Assembly: GCA_964478055.1 (NCBI GenBank)
Contig: CAYZHV010000147.1
Coordinates: 1 to 9,530 of the forward strand
Direction of reading: 5' to 3'
Length of the DNA stretch: 9,530 nucleotides
Source of the DNA: CAYZHV01 sp964478055
GTDB lineage: Bacteria > Spirochaetota > Spirochaetia > DSM-27196 > Alkalispirochaetaceae
This document shows positions 7,790 through 9,530 of this stretch, in pieces. The number at the start of each line of letters is the position of its first letter. Positions within the stretch are counted from its first letter, which is position 1. The notes beneath the pieces are model-generated. The model ran no database searches. It had not been told where the DNA came from and worked only from the letters and a program-made list of their open reading frames with translations. The position numbers and the translations under genes are program-made.

Positions 7790-7869
7790 GTTCCGGTAAC
7801 ACTACTGTAGCACGTATTGGAGGTGTGGCGCGCGATAACGGGGGCTAAGTACGTCCGGATCGTCCGGGC
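7790..7869. other. Short intergenic gap with a weak inverted repeat after the Uma2 gene
   Basis: These 80 nt lie between the Uma2 stop (7870) and the kinase ATG (7789), both on the minus strand. CCGGA-TCG-TCCGG (7855-7867) is a perfect 5-bp inverted repeat a few bases beyond the Uma2 stop, but no T tract follows it on the minus strand, so it is at best a weak or factor-assisted terminator. On the minus strand TGC-TACAGT (TACAGT is the complement of 7804-7809) resembles an extended -10 element but would leave an extremely short leader for the kinase. Co-transcription of Uma2 with the kinase is possible but not shown. Confidence 0.25.
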
Positions 7870-8511
7870 TTACCGGTGTGAGGGCACCGTAAAAAGGAGC
7901 GAGAGATCGACCGTCACCGTGGGCACGGCTGCGGAGACGAGAGTGTCCTTGGGGCCGAAGACGCCGGCCCGGACAAACCGTTTCTCTTCGAGACGGTACG
8001 CCTCGATGAGCTGCTCCACGGGGTCTACGATCCAGTACTCGCCTAGGGCGTAGCGTTCGTAGAGGTCGAATTTTCGACCCCGGTCATGGAAGCCGCTATC
8101 GGGAGAGACGATTTCGATAACCAAATCCGGCGCACCGGTAACGCCCTGTTCGGTGAGCTTAGCCTCATCACAGACGACGGTGAGATCGGGCTGCACGACC
8201 GTCGGTCTATCGTCCGCCTCCTCTGGACTGAGCTTCACATCGAAAGGTGCGGGATAGACGACGCAGGGGCTCTCCTGCAACGCATTGGCCAATTGACGGC
8301 CCAACTCAATCAAGAGGCGCTGATGCTCCCGACGTGGCGCCGGGCTCATGGCGTACGGCTGCCCCTCGATCAGCTCGAATCGCTCTTCTCCGGGCCAAGA
8401 GAGGAATTCCTGCCAGCTGTACGTCTGCCGACGTTGCGCACCAGCCATAGGAGAAGAGTAAAACGGACTGAGAGGGTGTGCAAGAGCCGGCGGCGAGTGC
8501 GACCGTGGCAT
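7870..8511 (-). CDS. Uma2 family protein (putative PD-(D/E)XK restriction-endonuclease-like fold)
   Basis: Uma2 (formerly DUF820) domain with the family's blocks. Numbering from the GTG at 8628: 'WPGEERFELIEGQPYAMSPAP' at 78-98 (split here by position only), H102, 'VQPDLTVV' with D148, 'GAPDLVIEIVSPDS' with E172, and 'RGRKFDLYERYALGEYWIVDP' with K186 and Y190. D148, E172 and K186 are the likely PD-(D/E)XK acids and lysine. The family is widespread, often in many copies, and its biological role is not established. The start is uncertain. ATG at 8511 has AGGA 7 nt upstream (213 residues). ATG at 8448 gives the usual family length (192) but is preceded by pyrimidines. The GTG at 8628 adds residues unlike the family and runs antisense through the vapB relic, so it is unlikely. 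It ends 80 nt before the receiver-PAS kinase on the same strand. Confidence 0.85.
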   Translation of the reverse strand: MPRSHSPPALAHPLSPFYSSPMAGAQRRQTYSWQEFLSWPGEERFELIEGQPYAMSPAPRREHQRLLIELGRQLANALQESPCVVYPAPFDVKLSPEEADDRPTVVQPDLTVVCDEAKLTEQGVTGAPDLVIEIVSPDSGFHDRGRKFDLYERYALGEYWIVDPVEQLIEAYRLEEKRFVRAGVFGPKDTLVSAAVPTVTVDLSLLFTVPSHR

Positions 8512-8514
8512 CAT

Positions 8515-8528
8515 AGCATCCTGATGCT
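8515..8528. repeat. Perfect palindrome in front of the Uma2 start
   Basis: AGCATC-CT-GATGCT is a perfect 6-bp inverted repeat with a 2-nt centre. It directly abuts the ATGATG start of the Uma2 gene (8509-8514) and contains its likely ribosome site (AGGA on the minus strand). It also marks the upstream limit of the vapB relic frame (stop at 8522). It could be a DNA operator; as an RNA hairpin it would occlude the ribosome site. Chance occurrence cannot be excluded. Confidence 0.4.
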
Positions 8529-8677
8529 CTAAACTTGATTCTAAGGGACTGACCGTCGATAGGATCGCGAAGCACGGTAAAGAGACTCCTACCCTTGAGG
8601 TTTCCGAGTCCGCACCGATTTTCTCCACTGAGGATGTTAGGCGAGCGGAGGATGAAGGTTTAATCTTCTCGACGTAA
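8525..8677 (+). pseudogene. Truncated VapB-type antitoxin relic (C-terminal tail only)
   Basis: The frame is open from 8525 (in-frame TGA at 8522) to TAA at 8675-8677, 50 codons with no ATG, GTG or TTG in frame. Its C-terminal part reads TPTLEVSESAPIF, then STEDVRRAEDEGLIFST. The 'aP(I/V)(T/S).EDVRRAEDE' pattern resembles the toxin-neutralising tail of ribbon-helix-helix VapB antitoxins paired with PIN toxins. The stop lies 26 nt inside the start of the adjacent toxin relic, the overlap expected of a vapBC operon. The DNA-binding N-terminal part (usually about 30-40 residues) is missing; the divergent Uma2 gene now occupies that side. The family assignment rests on the tail motif and on the adjacent PIN remnant, so the two support each other. 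Confidence 0.6.
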
Positions 8678-8847
8678 ATGTCCTAATAGCCCTCGCCGGT
8701 CACAGGCAGGTGACCGACAGCTACCTACTCCATCTGGCAAAAGTGAACGACGGCTATCTCATTACCCTCGATCGCGGTATAGAAGAGTTGGCCGCGTCGA
8801 TAGACGGCTATGGGCACGTCGTGAGATGCGTGCTACCCCGGCGATAG
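8652..8847 (+). pseudogene. VapC-type PIN-domain toxin relic (frameshift plus internal deletion)
   Basis: From the ATG at 8652 the frame stops at once (ATG AAG GTT TAA). Removing one T from the TTT at 8659-8661 gives MKVNLLDVNVLIAL, a typical PIN toxin N-terminus carrying the first catalytic Asp. The same frame (open 8656-8844) then continues directly into AGHRQVTDSYLLHLAKVND, GYLITLDRGIEELA and ends at TAG 8845-8847. 'GHRQVTD.YLL.LA' with 'TLDR' is the C-terminal third of the same family and carries the later catalytic Asp residues. The reconstructed product is only 64 residues, against roughly 130-145 for intact members, so the middle of the domain, including the second acidic residue, is gone. 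No in-frame start exists before GTG 8710. The overlap with the vapB relic and the GGAGG just before the ATG are remnants of coupled translation. No functional toxin is expected. Confidence 0.72.
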
Positions 8848-8894
8848 AAACCGGACGGTCCGCGGTCGACTCCGCATTTCCCACAAACTTCAAT

Positions 8895-8916
8895 GTCCCA
8901 TTTTGCATTTTGGGAC
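8895..8916. repeat. Inverted repeat GTCCCA-N10-TGGGAC
   Basis: GTCCCA (8895-8900) and TGGGAC (8911-8916) form a perfect 6-bp inverted repeat around a 10-nt AT-rich centre (TTTTGCATTT). The spacing, one helical turn within the arms, suits a dimeric regulator binding site about 60 nt upstream of the lipoprotein start. It lacks a trailing T tract, so it is less likely to be an intrinsic terminator for the relic upstream. Confidence 0.4.
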
Positions 8917-8964
8917 GCTTTCCGCGGTGAGTTAGACTACACTTCAATCTATCTGCCGCAGTTT

Positions 8965-8969
8965 GGAGG
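8965..8969 (+). promoter_or_regulatory. Ribosome binding site of the lipoprotein gene
   Basis: GGAGG, 7 nt before the ATG at 8977, is the strongest Shine-Dalgarno in the window. It fixes the start of the lipoprotein frame. Confidence 0.8.
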
Positions 8970-8976
8970 TACTCTA

Positions 8977-9530
8977 ATGAAGCAGCCGGTGATGTGTTGG
9001 CGGTCTGCGCTTACTGGGTTGATGGGCGTGATGGTGTGCGCACTACTACTGCTTGCGGCGTGCGACAATCCCACGGGTTCGGACGGCGCATCCGACGACG
9101 TCGACTCCGAAGAGGACGAAGACGACGTAACGGCCGCGCTGTACACGATCACCTACCTCGGCAACGGAGCGGTATCCGGCGAGCCGCCGGTCGACACTGA
9201 TGAGTACTACGGCGGACAAACGATCCGAATAGCGGCTCAGGGTGATCTGCGGGGCGCGCTCATCAGAGACGGCATAACACAGTGTGTAACCCATTGGAAC
9301 ACCGAATCGGACGGCTCGGGAGAGGTCTACGTCCCCGGTAGCAGCCCGCTCTACATGCCGGACCACGATCTGACGCTCTACGCCCAGTGGTCCACCGGCA
9401 CCGAGGTGATCGGCAAGACGGGCCCCAGCGGCGGTTGGATATTCTATGAGCATTCCGACCCTCAGTCGGTAGGCTGGACCTATCTCGAGGCCGCGCCGGA
9501 GGACATTGTCATCGATGGACGAGAAGAGTG
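8977..9530 (+). CDS. Secreted lipoprotein with InlB/Listeria-Bacteroides-type repeat (3' end beyond the window)
   Basis: 184 residues are visible and the frame is still open at the window end. The signal peptide (hydrophobic 12-26) ends in lipobox L26-A-A-C29, so lipid attachment at Cys29 is expected; Asp30 is at +2. An acidic linker (SDDVDSEEDEDD, about 39-50) follows. Residues about 56-138 form one repeat of the InlB B-repeat/Listeria-Bacteroides type: opening YTITYLGNGAVSGEPPVD, a 'YYGGQT.RIA' strand, 'HWNTESDGSGEVYVPG', and closing 'MPDHDLTLYAQW'. After a short linker, GKTGPSGGWIFYEH and GWTYLEAAPED (about 146-176) begin a second module, common in spirochaete surface proteins, that resembles the 'GG.vFYd...GWrYLEAAP' family and is usually followed by a DUF1566-like segment. 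The protein is probably anchored in a membrane and faces the outside or periplasm. Its role is unknown; adhesion or envelope binding is only a guess. It has a good ribosome site and lies downstream of the toxin relic, not in the kinase cluster. Confidence 0.88.
   Translation, partial: MKQPVMCWRSALTGLMGVMVCALLLLAACDNPTGSDGASDDVDSEEDEDDVTAALYTITYLGNGAVSGEPPVDTDEYYGGQTIRIAAQGDLRGALIRDGITQCVTHWNTESDGSGEVYVPGSSPLYMPDHDLTLYAQWSTGTEVIGKTGPSGGWIFYEHSDPQSVGWTYLEAAPEDIVIDGREE

Larger units (their letters stand above)
8848..8976 (+). promoter_or_regulatory. Upstream region of the lipoprotein gene with paired direct repeats
   Basis: The 129 nt between the toxin relic and the lipoprotein ATG contain two exact 8-mers, each present twice in the same order: TCCGCGGT at 8859-8866 and 8921-8928, and ACTTCAAT at 8887-8894 and 8941-8948. 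The two units are 36 and 28 nt long and differ in between, which looks like a diverged duplication or two binding sites. An inverted repeat lies between them. No convincing -35/-10 pair at standard spacing was found, although TAGACT (8933-8938) is a possible -10. Confidence 0.4.

Noticed and set aside
7855..7867. CCGGA-TCG-TCCGG as an intrinsic terminator for Uma2
   Set aside because: The stem is only 5 bp and no T tract follows on the minus strand; it is described as a weak inverted repeat only.
8086..8532. 148-codon plus-strand open frame opposite the Uma2 gene
   Set aside because: It is antisense to clearly recognisable Uma2 motifs, and its translation has no recognisable domain.
8652..8680. 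Programmed frameshift making a functional VapC
   Set aside because: A frameshift near the TTT could restore the start, but the middle of the PIN domain is missing as well, so the product could not be a complete toxin.
8949..9152. Minus-strand 67-codon Ser-rich open frame
   Set aside because: It is antisense to the lipoprotein signal peptide and acidic linker; the Ser runs are the complement of Asp/Glu codons.
1..9530. CRISPR arrays, tRNA/rRNA genes, IS elements, att sites
   Set aside because: No regularly spaced repeats, cloverleaf-like segments, transposase motifs or flanking duplications were seen on either strand.

Overview
The window looks like chromosomal DNA from a moderately GC-rich free-living bacterium, most likely a spirochaete of the Spirochaeta/Alkalispirochaeta type. 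This is an inference from three things: several large HisKA_2-type sensor kinases, a kinase with an N-terminal receiver and a string of PAS domains, and a lipoprotein that joins an InlB/Listeria-Bacteroides-type repeat to a 'GGWIFY...GWTYLEAAP' segment. No rRNA, tRNA, CRISPR array, insertion sequence or phage gene is visible.

Layout: 1-951 (+) is the 3' part of a hybrid histidine kinase (end of the dimerisation helix, HATPase, receiver). It meets tail to tail, with a 4-nt overlap, a membrane sensor kinase read leftward (948-2663, extracellular Cache-like sensor and HisKA_2/HATPase). A 238-nt divergent intergenic region with small palindromes separates this from a rightward kinase (2902-4836) that fuses a periplasmic solute-binding-protein domain, a membrane helix, a PAS domain and HisKA_2/HATPase. 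That gene overlaps tail to tail by 18 nt with a small DUF454 (YbaN-type) membrane protein (4819-5202). The DUF454 gene lies immediately downstream of a cytoplasmic receiver-PASx4-HisKA_2 kinase (5216-7789), and a Uma2-family (PD-(D/E)XK-like) gene (7870-8511) lies further upstream on the same strand.

From about 8525 to 8847 (+) lie the remains of a VapBC-type toxin-antitoxin operon. The antitoxin keeps only its C-terminal tail and has no start codon. The PIN-domain toxin has its typical start but is broken by a one-base frameshift and has lost the middle of the domain. A short promoter-like region with an inverted repeat and paired direct repeats follows, then the start of a secreted lipoprotein gene (8977 to the window end).

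How the genes may work together: four sensor kinases lie in under 8 kb, but there is no DNA-binding response regulator. The only receivers are the C-terminal one of the first hybrid kinase and the N-terminal one of the 857-residue kinase. The two membrane HisKA_2 kinases could feed the receiver of the cytoplasmic kinase, but this is a hypothesis. The Uma2/VapBC-relic segment looks like a small turnover site with mobile or accessory character between the signalling cluster and the lipoprotein gene.
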